Positions 1 through 9,645 of a stretch of DNA of 60,345 bases are shown one piece after another. The stretch is from the NCBI GenBank assembly GCA_910583615.1, contig CAJTXP010000022.1, positions 1 to 60,345 on the forward strand, in the 5' to 3' direction. The stretch comes from an uncultured Lachnospiraceae bacterium (GTDB lineage Bacteria; Bacillota; Clostridia; Lachnospirales; Lachnospiraceae). The first letter of the stretch is position 1. Every line of letters starts with the position of its first letter. A model generated the notes under the pieces. The model saw nothing but the letters and a program-made list of their open reading frames with translations. It did not search any database and was not told the origin of the DNA. Position numbers and translations under genes: made by a program.

Positions 1-274
1 TGCAGTAAAGGTTAAACGCCATCCTGACTACTTTTAAGCTCCCGCTGGTCTGCCAGCCTTCATGCAGGCACTCCGTTTTCACGCAGCCTGTCTTAAAATC
101 ATAAATACTTTTGATATTTCTTCTTGTGTCATCGCTGATACCAAGACAATATACAAGTGCTTTGTGGTACACGTCCTGATACCTGACCTCTTTCAATTTC
201 TCATAGTAGAATTTTTCATGTGCATCACTGATAAAAATAATCGCTTTCTCTGCTCCTAACGCTGTACTACTCAT
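1..274 (-). CDS. DUF6075-like protein, cut by the window edge
   Basis: The gene runs off the left edge, so only about 91 N-terminal residues are visible. It starts at the ATG ending at 274, eight bases after a GGAGG ribosome binding site. The reading begins MSSTALGAEKAIIFISDAHE and later has FYYEKLKEVRYQDVYHKALV and KTECLHEGWQTSGS. From memory this matches the DUF6075 family, small proteins of unknown function that are common on integrative elements of Clostridia. No catalytic motif is recognisable to me. Its place beside recombinase-like repeats (414-452) fits the cargo end of an integrated element that extends leftward. The function is unknown. Confidence 0.7.
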   Translation of the reverse strand, partial: MSSTALGAEKAIIFISDAHEKFYYEKLKEVRYQDVYHKALVYCLGISDDTRRNIKSIYDFKTGCVKTECLHEGWQTSGSLKVVRMAFNLYC

Positions 275-307
275 ACATTTTTCCTCCATTCTTGATGATT
301 GACTATA

Positions 308-350
308 ACAAAAAAGGACAGTCCTATTCGTTAGAATAAGATTGTCCTTT
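308..350 (-). terminator. rho-independent terminator after hemZ
   Basis: On the minus strand AAAGGACA pairs with TGTCCTTT, and an inner stem forms from TATTC/GAATA. The hairpin is followed by a run of T. It lies downstream of hemZ and upstream of the DUF6075-like gene, so it would end the long hemZ-side transcript and insulate the element. Confidence 0.6.
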
Positions 351-413
351 AGGCGCTATATTAGGTTGTTCCTCTACATCATCAAGTATTATTCAGTACC
401 ATTGGGTAAAAAA

Positions 414-452
414 TTGATGTACAATTGATGTACTAACCCTATTTTGATGTAC
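414..452. repeat. three direct TTGATGTAC repeats, candidate recombinase arm sites
   Basis: TTGATGTAC occurs at 414-422, 425-433 and 444-452. The first two are 11 bp apart, one helical turn. Short direct repeats with this spacing at the end of an integrated element are typical of arm-type binding sites of tyrosine recombinases. No integrase is visible in this part of the window, so the assignment is inferred from the pattern and from the similar TTTACGACA pair at the other element (52963-52982). Confidence 0.4.
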
Positions 453-466
453 AACAAAAACTCTTT

Positions 467-1912
467 TTAATCCTCAAGAAGTTTCCGTTTTCTCTCAATC
501 ATTTCGTCGATTCTTTCTATGAAAGACGCTACATCCTTGACATTTTCGCATCTTTCAATACGTCCGTCAGGGTATACCCTCTTTGACACGCTCCCGGCTC
601 CGCAGGCGACTATGGTCTGTTTCTCCTCCATCATAAGAATATTATAAACCCCGGCTCTGCCGGCCTTCGCATATCCCACATTTTCAAAATTCCCCGCCAT
701 ATTTTTCTGACGGTACAGATAGTAGGGTTCCAGCCCCATCTTCTCACAGTATCCGGCGGTCATATCCATGATCTGCATATTGTTTTCAAGGCCCATCTCT
801 GCATATTTTTCCTTAAAAAGATTCAGCCTCGCCGCCCGTTTGATGGCAAGGGAATGAATCGTGACGCTGTCCGGACCCAGAGCGGCGATCTCCTGCATGG
901 TATGCTCCACATCCTCATACCCCTCTCCCGGAAGTCCGATGATCAGATCCATATTGATGTGGGAAAATCCCATTTCTTCTGCCAGCGCAAAAGCCTCCTT
1001 CGTCTGTTCCACTGTATGATGGCGTCCGATGATCCGGAGCGTCTCGTCCTTCATGGTCTGAGGATTGATGGAAATCCGGTCGATTCCATGGTCCAGAAGC
1101 ACCTGCAGCTTCTCCTGGGTAATGCTGTCCGGCCTGCCGGCTTCCACTGTGAATTCCCGCAGATGCGACACGTCAAAAGCCGCCTGTATCCTGTCAAGCA
1201 GGCGCTCCATCTGATCCGGATTCAAAGTCGTAGGAGTTCCTCCTCCAATATAGACCGTATTCAGCTTCCGGTGCCGGAACCGCTCCCCCGCATCCTCCAG
1301 TTCCCGGAAAAGAGCATCCAGATATTCTTCCACCCGTTTTTCCCATTTTGACAGCGGGTAAGAAGTAAAGGAGCAGTACAGGCAGGTGCTGGGACAAAAC
1401 GGAATCCCTACATACAGACTGTACCCGTCCTGATAGTTGATCCCTTTCAGCACCTGGCGTTCCCGGTTGGCGATCCGGACGCTCAACGCCGCCTTTTCCC
1501 TGCCGGCCAGATAATAGTCCTGCATATACGCTTCCGTCTCCGTATCGCTCCATCCCTGTTCCAGAAGCTGCATGGCAATCTTGACCGGCCGAATGCCTGT
1601 CAGCGTCCCCCAGGGAAGCGTCTGCCCCGTATACGCCACCAGAAGCCGGTAGATCAGCCGTTTCATGCGGGTCTTCGTCTCCTTCCGGTCATTCAGATCG
1701 TTCCGGCAGGACTTCTGCGCCTTCTCAGTCCCGTCCTCCAGAACCTTTGCCGTCACAAGGTCTTCCGCAAGAATCACGCTCATGCGAAGCCTCGCTGCTT
1801 CCTCAAATTCTTCCCGCACCCGGACGCTCACATCTTCCCGCGGAAAAAACGCTTTCACCAGAGAATGGATGTCATATTCGAAACCCGGCCTGTTTACGAT
1901 CACTTCTATCAT
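467..1912 (-). CDS. hemZ: oxygen-independent coproporphyrinogen III dehydrogenase-like radical SAM protein HemZ
   Basis: Radical SAM enzyme of the HemN/HemZ family, which decarboxylates coproporphyrinogen III under anaerobic conditions or serves a related haem role. The [4Fe-4S] motif CPSTCLYC (CxxxCxxC) lies near residue 172. It is preceded by YVGIPF and followed by the GGGTPT SAM-binding motif. The open frame extends upstream to 2098, but the start chosen is the ATG at 1912 (MIEVIVNRPGFEYD), giving 481 residues, close to the usual HemZ length. It is the last gene of the minus-strand series relA, MBL hydrolase, hemZ and ends at a terminator. The biochemical role of clostridial HemZ proteins is less certain than the family name suggests. 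Confidence 0.85.
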   Translation of the reverse strand: MIEVIVNRPGFEYDIHSLVKAFFPREDVSVRVREEFEEAARLRMSVILAEDLVTAKVLEDGTEKAQKSCRNDLNDRKETKTRMKRLIYRLLVAYTGQTLPWGTLTGIRPVKIAMQLLEQGWSDTETEAYMQDYYLAGREKAALSVRIANRERQVLKGINYQDGYSLYVGIPFCPSTCLYCSFTSYPLSKWEKRVEEYLDALFRELEDAGERFRHRKLNTVYIGGGTPTTLNPDQMERLLDRIQAAFDVSHLREFTVEAGRPDSITQEKLQVLLDHGIDRISINPQTMKDETLRIIGRHHTVEQTKEAFALAEEMGFSHINMDLIIGLPGEGYEDVEHTMQEIAALGPDSVTIHSLAIKRAARLNLFKEKYAEMGLENNMQIMDMTAGYCEKMGLEPYYLYRQKNMAGNFENVGYAKAGRAGVYNILMMEEKQTIVACGAGSVSKRVYPDGRIERCENVKDVASFIERIDEMIERKRKLLED

Positions 1913-2042
1913 TGCTGTACATCTGTCCTTCCATATCGGTATCTCACCACGAATCTTCCTGTATTTTAACACTATTTTGTAGAAATGAAAAGGAAAAACG
2001 GATATTCTAAAACCCGGTCGTATAGACCGGGTTCCAGACACG

Positions 2043-2678
2043 TTATGACACAAACGGATTGTATTGTTTCTCAAAGGCGATTGTCGTCTCTTCCCCATGG
2101 CCCGGGTACACCTTTGTATCGTCCGGCAGCGGGAACAGCTTTTCCTTTACCGAGCGTACCAGCTCCGACATGCTTCCGCCCGGAAAATCACTGCGTCCTA
2201 CGGACCCCTGGAACAGGGTGTCGCCGGCAAATACGCAGCCTGCCTCCTCGCAGTAGAAGCAGCAGCCTCCCGGCGTATGCCCCGGGGTGCGCAGTACTTT
2301 CAACCGGATTCCGGACAGCGTAAGTTCCTGTCCGTCCCGCACATACTCGTCCGCCTCCATGGTGATCACTCTGCGCATGATAAAGACTGACAGATTCGTC
2401 TTACCGTTTTTCAGCAGGGGCTCTTCCTCTGCCAGTGCATAAATCTCCGCCTCTGTCAGCCGCTTCAGTTCTTCCGCTCCGCCCATATGGTCCGCATGGC
2501 CGTGGGTCAGCAGGATACCGGCAATCTTCCACCCTTTCTGCTCCGCATACGACCGAATCCGTTCCGCCTCGTCTCCCGGATCAAATACCAACGCTTCTTT
2601 TCTGTCTTCATTGACCAGAAACCAGCAGTTCACTGCCAGCTCTCCTACGGTCAGGGATGCTGTTGTCAAATGCGCCAT
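2043..2678 (-). CDS. metallo-beta-lactamase fold hydrolase (glyoxalase II-like)
   Basis: A short MBL-fold hydrolase of about 211 residues. The metal-binding motif THGHADHMGG (HxHxDH) is near residue 60, with TPGHTPGG, FAGDTLFQGSVGRSD and a late YPGHGEET supplying the remaining metal ligands. This arrangement is that of hydroxyacylglutathione hydrolase-like proteins. Clostridia generally lack glutathione, so the true thioester substrate is unknown. The start is the ATG at 2678 with GGAAGGAG seven bases upstream; an upstream TTG would place the ribosome binding site inside the gene. It sits between relA and hemZ, an arrangement I recall as common in Firmicutes. Confidence 0.85.
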   Translation of the reverse strand: MAHLTTASLTVGELAVNCWFLVNEDRKEALVFDPGDEAERIRSYAEQKGWKIAGILLTHGHADHMGGAEELKRLTEAEIYALAEEEPLLKNGKTNLSVFIMRRVITMEADEYVRDGQELTLSGIRLKVLRTPGHTPGGCCFYCEEAGCVFAGDTLFQGSVGRSDFPGGSMSELVRSVKEKLFPLPDDTKVYPGHGEETTIAFEKQYNPFVS

Positions 2679-2750
2679 ACGCCCGCTCCTTCCCAACTCT
2701 GCCCGTGTCGGCGCCTTTCCGCTGCCGCCGGCAGGTAAAATGATATGCGG

Positions 2751-5060
2751 TCAGCTGGTGGAACGCTCCACATCCAGAATACTCTCCACCTGCCGGATTT
2801 TCTCCACGATCCTGTTCAGTTCTTCCACTCCCGCAATGTCAAAACTCACGATAACCGTAGCCGTCCCCTGCCGGCTGGTCCGCACATTCATGGATATTAC
2901 ATCAATGTTTCTTTCGCTCAGCACTTTGGAGATGTCCACCAGAAGCCCGACCCGGTTGTTGCCGTAGATTTTCAACTCCGTCGTATATTTCTCACCGGTA
3001 CGGGTCTGGACTCCGCCCTGCCATTCCGCGTCGATCAGCCGCTCCCGCTCGGATTCCGCCAGGTGCAGCATGTTGACGCAGTCGGTCCGATGGATCGTCA
3101 CGCCCCTGCCTCTGGTCACAAACCCGACGATCTCATCTCCGGGAACCGGATTGCAGCATCTGGAAAACCGGACCGCCACATCATCAATTCCCTTGACAAT
3201 GATCCCGCTTCTGGATTTGGCGATCCGCAGCTTTTTATCCCGGCTGTCACCTGCATTTTCTATGATCTTCGCATCCGTGACCGCCTTCTTTTTCGCCTTC
3301 TCGTATTCCTCCACCAGGCGGTTGACCACCTGGCCTTCTTTCAGGCCCCCGTGGCCAACAGCGGCCATAACAGAATCCCAGTCCCGAAAACCGTATTTGC
3401 GCAGAACGCTCTCCTGATATTCCGGTTTGACGATCAGCTGCATCTGGATGCCCTTCATCTTGCAGTACTGCGTCACCAGATCCTTTCCTTTGATGATATT
3501 GCTCTCTTTGAACTCGGTCTTAAACCACTGATTGATTTTATTTTTCGCCTGTGTGGTCTTCACCACATTGAGCCAGTCCCGGCTGGGTCCCTTGGAGTTC
3601 TGGGACGTAATGATCTCGATCCGGTCGCCGTTGTGGATCATATAGTCGATGGGAACCAGCTTTCCGTTCACTCTGGCCCCGATCATCTTGTTGCCCACCG
3701 CGCTGTGGATGCTGTAGGCAAAGTCAATGGGATTGGAACCTCTCCGCAGTGTCTTCACGTCGCCGCCGGGAGTGAAGCAGTATACCGTATCGGAAAACAG
3801 ATCCAGATCGCTCTTCAAAAGGCTCATAAATTCCCGGTTATCGGATTCATCCTGCTGCCACTCCAGAATCTGCCGAAGCCAGGTCAGCTTGGCCTCTGCG
3901 CTGTCCTTCCCCTCCGTATTCTGCTGGGTGCTGCCTCCGCTCTCCTTGTATTTCCAGTGAGCGGCAATGCCGTATTCCGCCGTCCGGTGCATCTCATACG
4001 TCCGGATCTGGATTTCAAAGGGCGTTCCTTTGGGACCGATCAGCGTCGTATGGAGGGACTGATACATATTGGGCTTCGGCATGGCGATATAGTCCTTAAA
4101 ACGGCCCGGTATGGGCTTATACATCTCATGGATGACGCCCAGCGCCGCGTAGCAGTCCTTGACCGATTCCACCAGAATCCGCACGGCAAACAGATCATAG
4201 ATCTGATCCAGCGTTTTATCCTGATTGACCATCTTTTTATAAATGCTGAAGAAATGCTTGACCCGCCCCTTTACATCCGCTTCGATGCTGGCGTTCTCCA
4301 TGTGCTGCCGGACTTCCGCCACAATATTCTGCACATATTTTTCACGGACGCTTTTCTTGTCGGAAATCTGCGCCACCAGGTCATAGTATACCTCGGGCTC
4401 CAGATATTTCAGCGCCAGGTCGTCCAGCTCGATCTTGACCTTGGCGATCCCCAGCCGCTGGGCGATGGGCGCATAGATATCCATGGTCTCCCTTGCCTTC
4501 TCCCGCTGCTTCTCCGGACGCATGTATTTCAGCGTCCTCATATTATGCAGCCGGTCCGCCAGCTTGATCAGGATCACACGGATGTCTTTTGCCATGGCCA
4601 GAAACATCTTTCTTAAATTCTCCGCCTGCTCATCCACCTTGTCCGCCGAATAGCTCAGCTGTCCCAGCTTGGTCACGCCGTCCACCAGAAGCGCCACCTC
4701 TTCTCCGAACAGCTTCGCCACGTCCTCCGTGGTCATGGGAGTATCCTCCACCACATCGTGCAGGAGGCCGGCGACGATGCTTTCCTTATCCAGCTCCAGC
4801 TCCGCAAGTATGATCGCCACGCAGATCGGATGGATGATATAGGGTTCGCCGGATTTGCGGACCTGGTCCTTATGAGCATCCATGGCAATCTGAAATGCTT
4901 TTTCAATCATGGAAATGTCAGCAGACGGATGATACCTTGCCACGCTTCTGATCAGTTCCTGATACAGTTCTTCCGGGCTGGTAAAATCTTCCATTACTTT
5001 GATATTTCTCTCATCCCTGCGGATCTCTTTCGCTGTCGTCATGTTCATCACCGTTTCCAT
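2751..5060 (-). CDS. relA: bifunctional (p)ppGpp synthetase/hydrolase RelA/SpoT
   Basis: Long RSH enzyme that makes and degrades the stringent-response alarmone. An HD hydrolase domain with HDVVEDT lies in the first 200 residues. A synthetase domain follows, with the region GRVKHFFSIYKKM, YDLFAVRILV and RFKDYIAMPKPNMYQSLH. Then come a TGS domain (DTVYCFTPGGDVKTL) and a C-terminal ACT domain ending near IRQVESILDVERS. Both catalytic halves look intact. The start is uncertain. The frame is open to a TTG at 5114, inside the apt gene. The ATG at 5060 is used here (769 residues), but none of the candidate ATGs (5060, 5048, 5042, 4994) has a strong ribosome binding site. It follows apt closely, the usual recJ-apt-relA order. 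Confidence 0.93.
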   Translation of the reverse strand: METVMNMTTAKEIRRDERNIKVMEDFTSPEELYQELIRSVARYHPSADISMIEKAFQIAMDAHKDQVRKSGEPYIIHPICVAIILAELELDKESIVAGLLHDVVEDTPMTTEDVAKLFGEEVALLVDGVTKLGQLSYSADKVDEQAENLRKMFLAMAKDIRVILIKLADRLHNMRTLKYMRPEKQREKARETMDIYAPIAQRLGIAKVKIELDDLALKYLEPEVYYDLVAQISDKKSVREKYVQNIVAEVRQHMENASIEADVKGRVKHFFSIYKKMVNQDKTLDQIYDLFAVRILVESVKDCYAALGVIHEMYKPIPGRFKDYIAMPKPNMYQSLHTTLIGPKGTPFEIQIRTYEMHRTAEYGIAAHWKYKESGGSTQQNTEGKDSAEAKLTWLRQILEWQQDESDNREFMSLLKSDLDLFSDTVYCFTPGGDVKTLRRGSNPIDFAYSIHSAVGNKMIGARVNGKLVPIDYMIHNGDRIEIITSQNSKGPSRDWLNVVKTTQAKNKINQWFKTEFKESNIIKGKDLVTQYCKMKGIQMQLIVKPEYQESVLRKYGFRDWDSVMAAVGHGGLKEGQVVNRLVEEYEKAKKKAVTDAKIIENAGDSRDKKLRIAKSRSGIIVKGIDDVAVRFSRCCNPVPGDEIVGFVTRGRGVTIHRTDCVNMLHLAESERERLIDAEWQGGVQTRTGEKYTTELKIYGNNRVGLLVDISKVLSERNIDVISMNVRTSRQGTATVIVSFDIAGVEELNRIVEKIRQVESILDVERSTS

Positions 5061-5095
5061 CAAGCTTCTGTCAATCCGGACTTTATTCCGGAACT

Positions 5096-5620
5096 TTATT
5101 TTCCTTCGTAGCAAATGACGCTGTCCACGTCATATTTTTTCAGCCTGTCTCTGCCTTTCAGGCCTGCAAGCTCCATTAAAAACACCATCTTCACCACTTC
5201 GCCGCCGAGAAGCTCCACGAGCTTTGCCGCCGCCTCAATGGTTCCGCCAGTGGCAATCAGATCATCGATCAACACCACTTTCTGCCCAGGTTTAACAGAA
5301 TCCTTATGCATCTCAATCTCCGCGCTTCCGTATTCCAGCTCGTATTCCATGGATACGGTTTCCCTTGGAAGCTTTCCTTTCTTGCGCACCAGTACAAAAG
5401 GCTTTCCAAGGTTGTATGCCACCGGCATACCGAAGATAAACCCTCTGGACTCCGTTCCGGCGATCACGTCAAACTCCAGTCCCTTCAGCTTCTCCTGAAT
5501 CCCGTCAATGGCAAGCTTCAGCCCTTCCGCATCCTGCAGAACAGAAGTTACGTCCCGGAATATAATCCCTGGTTCCGGAAAATCCGGAATGCTTACTACA
5601 TAGTCTTCTACTTTTTTCAT
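5096..5620 (-). CDS. apt: adenine phosphoribosyltransferase
   Basis: Purine salvage enzyme joining adenine and PRPP to AMP. The PRPP-binding motif VLIDDLIATGGT lies near residue 120, and the N-terminal part reads IPDFPEPGIIFRDVTSVL, typical of Apt. The start is the ATG at 5620 (MKKVEDYV) with a GGAGAGA site upstream, giving 174 residues, the normal family length. The frame is open further upstream, but those residues do not look like Apt. It lies between recJ and relA. Confidence 0.93.
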   Translation of the reverse strand: MKKVEDYVVSIPDFPEPGIIFRDVTSVLQDAEGLKLAIDGIQEKLKGLEFDVIAGTESRGFIFGMPVAYNLGKPFVLVRKKGKLPRETVSMEYELEYGSAEIEMHKDSVKPGQKVVLIDDLIATGGTIEAAAKLVELLGGEVVKMVFLMELAGLKGRDRLKKYDVDSVICYEGK

Positions 5621-5734
5621 CCGTATTCTCTCCTTAATCGTCAGGTATCGTTTTAATGCGGCAATCGTCATCTCCGCATTTTCGACAACTCCATACGGCT
5701 AACTATAACACAAAACTGCATAATTCGCAATCAG

Positions 5735-7426
5735 TCAGCAATAATTCACTATCCGAAGCTGCAGGCGTCTCTGTCCCCGGAATTCATCAATCTCCGGATA
5801 ATACAGTATATGCATCACCTTTTTTTTCTTTAAATCCTCCAGAATTTCCTGCATGCAGCTGCTGAAATAGATACCTTCCCGCACCATACCGCTCTCGTCC
5901 ATGAGCTTCATACGGAGTACATTCTGATTCTTCCCAAATACGCGGGATTCTAAAACAGCCACATTTCTCGCGGCGAACACCGGCTTCGTATTTCCCTTTC
6001 CGAAGGGCTCCAGAAGAACCAGCTCCTCTGTCAGTCTCTCCGATACATGGGAGAAGGGCAGCACCATGTCAATGTGAATGACTTCGGTCAGATCCTCCCC
6101 GGTCAATGTACAGTTTTCATTAAGTCGACGTCTGAATTCCTCCACCAGCTCCTCCGATATGGACAGTCCTGCCGCCATGGGATGTCCGCCGTATTTCAAA
6201 AACAGCTCCCTGCATTTTGTCATCTCCTCGAACATGGAGTATGACTCAATGGACCGCCCGGAACCTTTTACCGTCTCCTCGCCCTTTGTAAGCACAAAGA
6301 CCGGCCGGTAGTAGCGTTCCCGGATCCGTCCGGCGATGATCCCCGCCAGACTCTCATGGCAGTCCGGCAAATAGACCACCAGCACCCGGTCATCTTTCAA
6401 GCCGCTTCCTTCGATCTGCTCCACCGCCGCCTGCACGCCTTTTTCCGTCAGGGCCTTTCGTTCATCATTCAGTTCCTTCAACTGTCCGGCGCGTTCCAGA
6501 GCCATCCGGGGAGCCTCTGTGTCCAGAAGCTCCAGCGCCCGTTTTGCCGTATCCAGTCTTCCGCTGGCATTGATGCACGGTCCCAGAACAAATCCAATAT
6601 GCCAGGCGCTCAGCTGTTCTCTGGAAAGTTCATTGACTTCAATCAGGGCGGATATGCCCGGATGCCTGGTGCGCCGAAGCAGCCTCAGCCCCTCCTTCAC
6701 CAGGATCCGATTCTCTCCCGTCAGATCCATGACATCCCCCACAGTTGCAAATGCAGCGAACATGAGGAGATCCCCGAAAATCATTTCCTCCGGATACGAC
6801 AGGCTGCTCCACAGCTCCTGCACCAGCTTCCATGCCACCGCCGCTCCGCACAGTTTTTTGTAAGGATAGGGACAATCCGGCTGTCTGGGATTGACGATGA
6901 CATCCGCCTGAGGCACGGTTTCCTGAAGCTCATGATGATCCGTCACTATGACCGTCATGCCCATCTCTCTGGCGGCTGCAATCTCTGCCGGCGCTGCAAT
7001 ACCGTTGTCGCAGGTGACGATGGTATCCACGCCCGCCTCCTGCGCCCGACGGATCAGGTCCATATTCAGCCCGTAACCGTCCTTCTTCCGGTCCGGAATA
7101 TCCGTATCCACATTTGCCCCGGCCTTCTTAAGGCCTTTCAGGAGAATATAAGTGGCGCAGACGCCGTCGATATCATAATCTCCAATGATTCTTATGGACA
7201 TATTCTGCCGTATCTTTTCTCTCAGAAGCGTCACCGCCTCCGGAATCCCTTTCATCAGAGAAGCCGGATGAAGATCGGCCGGACCGCCATGGAGGTATTT
7301 TCCAATCTCTTTTTCACCCACAATATCCTTGTTGCGGATCAGCCTTGCCGTAAAAGGGGTGATATGAAATCTCTTACTGATTGCCTGAAAGTCTGCTCCC
7401 TTTCGAATCTCCATCCATTTTGCCAT
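5735..7426 (-). CDS. recJ: single-stranded-DNA-specific exonuclease RecJ
   Basis: 5'-3' single-strand DNA exonuclease of recombination and mismatch repair. DHH-family metal motifs are present: DYDIDGVCATY near residue 85, TCDNGI, and TDHHELQE near residue 160. The DHHA1 motif GGHPMAAGLS is near residue 400. It has 563 residues and ends in an OB-like domain. The start is the ATG at 7426 with GGGAGAG upstream, two bases after the stop of the alpha-galactosidase gene. The short RecJ length is typical of Clostridia. Confidence 0.93.
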   Translation of the reverse strand: MAKWMEIRKGADFQAISKRFHITPFTARLIRNKDIVGEKEIGKYLHGGPADLHPASLMKGIPEAVTLLREKIRQNMSIRIIGDYDIDGVCATYILLKGLKKAGANVDTDIPDRKKDGYGLNMDLIRRAQEAGVDTIVTCDNGIAAPAEIAAAREMGMTVIVTDHHELQETVPQADVIVNPRQPDCPYPYKKLCGAAVAWKLVQELWSSLSYPEEMIFGDLLMFAAFATVGDVMDLTGENRILVKEGLRLLRRTRHPGISALIEVNELSREQLSAWHIGFVLGPCINASGRLDTAKRALELLDTEAPRMALERAGQLKELNDERKALTEKGVQAAVEQIEGSGLKDDRVLVVYLPDCHESLAGIIAGRIRERYYRPVFVLTKGEETVKGSGRSIESYSMFEEMTKCRELFLKYGGHPMAAGLSISEELVEEFRRRLNENCTLTGEDLTEVIHIDMVLPFSHVSERLTEELVLLEPFGKGNTKPVFAARNVAVLESRVFGKNQNVLRMKLMDESGMVREGIYFSSCMQEILEDLKKKKVMHILYYPEIDEFRGQRRLQLRIVNYC

Positions 7427-7428
7427 GC

Positions 7429-9624
7429 TCAGTCTCTCCCGCACGCCTGCAAATGGAACTGAAACGCCGTATATTCCGGAATTTCCCGGTCAATGGGAAT
7501 CCCCGCATTCATCAGTGCAGAACCGGAAAACGTTTTTGTTCCGCCGTTGACCGTATACATGGCATCCGGCAGCAGCCCCTTGGCACGGATGTATTCCTGC
7601 GGCCCGTTGCAGGTCAGGTTGGTCACCACCACGCTCAGAAGCGATTCCTTTCTGTCCTTGCTCACATGCTGCCATGCAGTCATATTTCCCGGTTCAAAAG
7701 GACTGGTCAGACGGTAATAGTCTCCCCTGACGATCAGCGGATAGAATTTCCGGAACCGATCGCTCTGCTCCCTGCACAATCTCTGTTCGTCTTCCGCCAG
7801 TTTCGTGGCATCCAGTTCATATCCAAAGGTTCCGCACATGGCGACCACTGCTTTGGTCCGGAGCGGAATCAGTCTTCCGCTGTCCGAGACATGAGCTCCC
7901 ATGGTAGATACCGGGTAAACAAAAGACGTTCCGTAATGCAGCTTCAGCCGGTCGATGGGATGATTGTTGTCGCTGACCCAGTACTGGGGATAATAGTGCA
8001 GCATGGCAGGATCATACCGCCCGCCTCCGCCGCTGCAGCCCTCGAAGAGAATATCCGGATGAGTCTTGATAATACCATCCATCACCCGGTAAAGCCCCAG
8101 GATATAACGGTGGTACACTTCTCCCTGCCGGTCAGCCGGAAGGGCGTTGGACCAGATATCTGCAAGCGACCGGTTGATATCCCATTTTACATAGAAGATA
8201 TTGGCGTTGTCCAGGATCTGGTTGATGCTCTGGATCAGATAATCCTGTACTTCTTTCCGGCTCATATCCAGCGCCAGCTGATTCCGGCTGCGCACTCCGC
8301 GGCGTCCCGGAATCTCCATGGCCCAGTCCGGATGGGAACGGTACAGATCACTGTCCTCTGATACCATCTCCGGTTCGAACCAGATACCGAATTTCATCCC
8401 CAGCTCGTTCACCTGTTCCACCAGCCGGGAAAGTCCGCAGCGGATCTTTTCCTGATTCACCACCCAGTCTCCCAGGCTGCTGTTATCGTCCTCTCTCTTC
8501 CCGAACCAGCCATCATCCATCACCAGAAGATCCACTCCCATCTTCTTTGCCGCCTTTGCGATCTCCAGAAGCTTTACATCGTCAAACTCCATAAAGGCGG
8601 CTTCCCAGCTGTTGATCAGTACAGGACGCTGCACTTCCGTCACATACTTGCTTTCACACAGGTTGGAACGGTAAAAATCATGATACAGATGGGACAGGCC
8701 GGTAAAGCCCTTCTGGGAAAACGCCATGACCGCCTCCGGTCCTTCAAACGTCTCACCCGGCTCCAGCACATAGTCAAACTGCTTCGGGTGGATTCCCATA
8801 ACCAGCCGAAGCTGATCGTACTGATCCAGTTCTGCTTCTGCCAGGAAATTACCGCTGTACATGAGGGAAATACCATAGCAGTTTCCATAGTCCTCCGTCG
8901 CCTCCTGGTCGCACAGAATCAAAAACGGATTCTGCTGGTGGCTGGAAGAACCTCTCACACTTCCGATCGTATGAATGTGATGGGTCATATGCTGGCGCTC
9001 CACCTGCCGCTCCTGTCCGTAACGTCCCGGCAAACTTACAAGATCCATTCGGGACCCGTTCAGGAAATCCATGCAGACGGACATGATCTTCCTCAAGTGA
9101 ATCGGCCGGTCGCCGCCGTTCACCACCTTGACGGCCCGGGTGATCACATCCGATTCTTCAAATACACTGTAGAAAAGGACCACCTGCACCCTGCTGACCT
9201 GATCGGTCAGCGTGATCTGCAGGGAATCCACGGTATCCTGTTCCCGTGCAAATACCGTTGGCAGCGTATCCAGTCGGTACTTTCCTTTACTGATCCTGTG
9301 ATCCGTCACTTTTCCATGGAAGGAATAGCTGCCATCTCCGTTCACCACCTCAATGCTGGACGTCCGGAAATCCCCCTGCTGCTGCGTGCTGAATTCCTGT
9401 GGCTGAGCGTCCAGGGAAAAGGTCCGCTCATTCCTTGACTCGTAGGGATTTCCGGAAAATCCCCGGTCATACTGCCGTATCTGATAACTCATATCCGCAT
9501 CCTTTATGGACGGTCCATAATACAGATGCAGAAGGTAGTTCAGATTTCCTTTCTTCATCTGATAAGATGTATTTCTGGTATGCAGTGTCAAAGTCCTTTG
9601 TTCTTCATTGTAGATAATTCCCAT
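7429..9624 (-). CDS. alpha-galactosidase, glycoside hydrolase family 36
   Basis: Retaining alpha-galactosidase of about 731 residues that would release galactose from raffinose-type oligosaccharides. The catalytic nucleophile is the Asp of KWDINR near residue 481. The acid/base Asp is in CSGGGGRYDP near residue 538. The active-site loop LLVMDDGWFG and the WFEPEMVSEDSDL segment are also family marks. There is no signal peptide, so it acts in the cytoplasm. The start is the ATG at 9624 after AAAGGAGGA; a GTG one codon earlier is possible. It sits between recJ and a GNAT gene without a transporter of its own. Confidence 0.93.
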   Translation of the reverse strand: MGIIYNEEQRTLTLHTRNTSYQMKKGNLNYLLHLYYGPSIKDADMSYQIRQYDRGFSGNPYESRNERTFSLDAQPQEFSTQQQGDFRTSSIEVVNGDGSYSFHGKVTDHRISKGKYRLDTLPTVFAREQDTVDSLQITLTDQVSRVQVVLFYSVFEESDVITRAVKVVNGGDRPIHLRKIMSVCMDFLNGSRMDLVSLPGRYGQERQVERQHMTHHIHTIGSVRGSSSHQQNPFLILCDQEATEDYGNCYGISLMYSGNFLAEAELDQYDQLRLVMGIHPKQFDYVLEPGETFEGPEAVMAFSQKGFTGLSHLYHDFYRSNLCESKYVTEVQRPVLINSWEAAFMEFDDVKLLEIAKAAKKMGVDLLVMDDGWFGKREDDNSSLGDWVVNQEKIRCGLSRLVEQVNELGMKFGIWFEPEMVSEDSDLYRSHPDWAMEIPGRRGVRSRNQLALDMSRKEVQDYLIQSINQILDNANIFYVKWDINRSLADIWSNALPADRQGEVYHRYILGLYRVMDGIIKTHPDILFEGCSGGGGRYDPAMLHYYPQYWVSDNNHPIDRLKLHYGTSFVYPVSTMGAHVSDSGRLIPLRTKAVVAMCGTFGYELDATKLAEDEQRLCREQSDRFRKFYPLIVRGDYYRLTSPFEPGNMTAWQHVSKDRKESLLSVVVTNLTCNGPQEYIRAKGLLPDAMYTVNGGTKTFSGSALMNAGIPIDREIPEYTAFQFHLQACGRD

Positions 9625-9645
9625 CACAGATCCTCCTTTTCTTCT

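Noticed and set aside
62..259. 65-residue plus-strand frame at the left edge
   Set aside because: It is antisense to the DUF6075-like gene, which has a ribosome binding site.
2745..4616. 623-residue plus-strand open frame
   Set aside because: It lies wholly antisense to relA, whose domains are clear, and has no family character.
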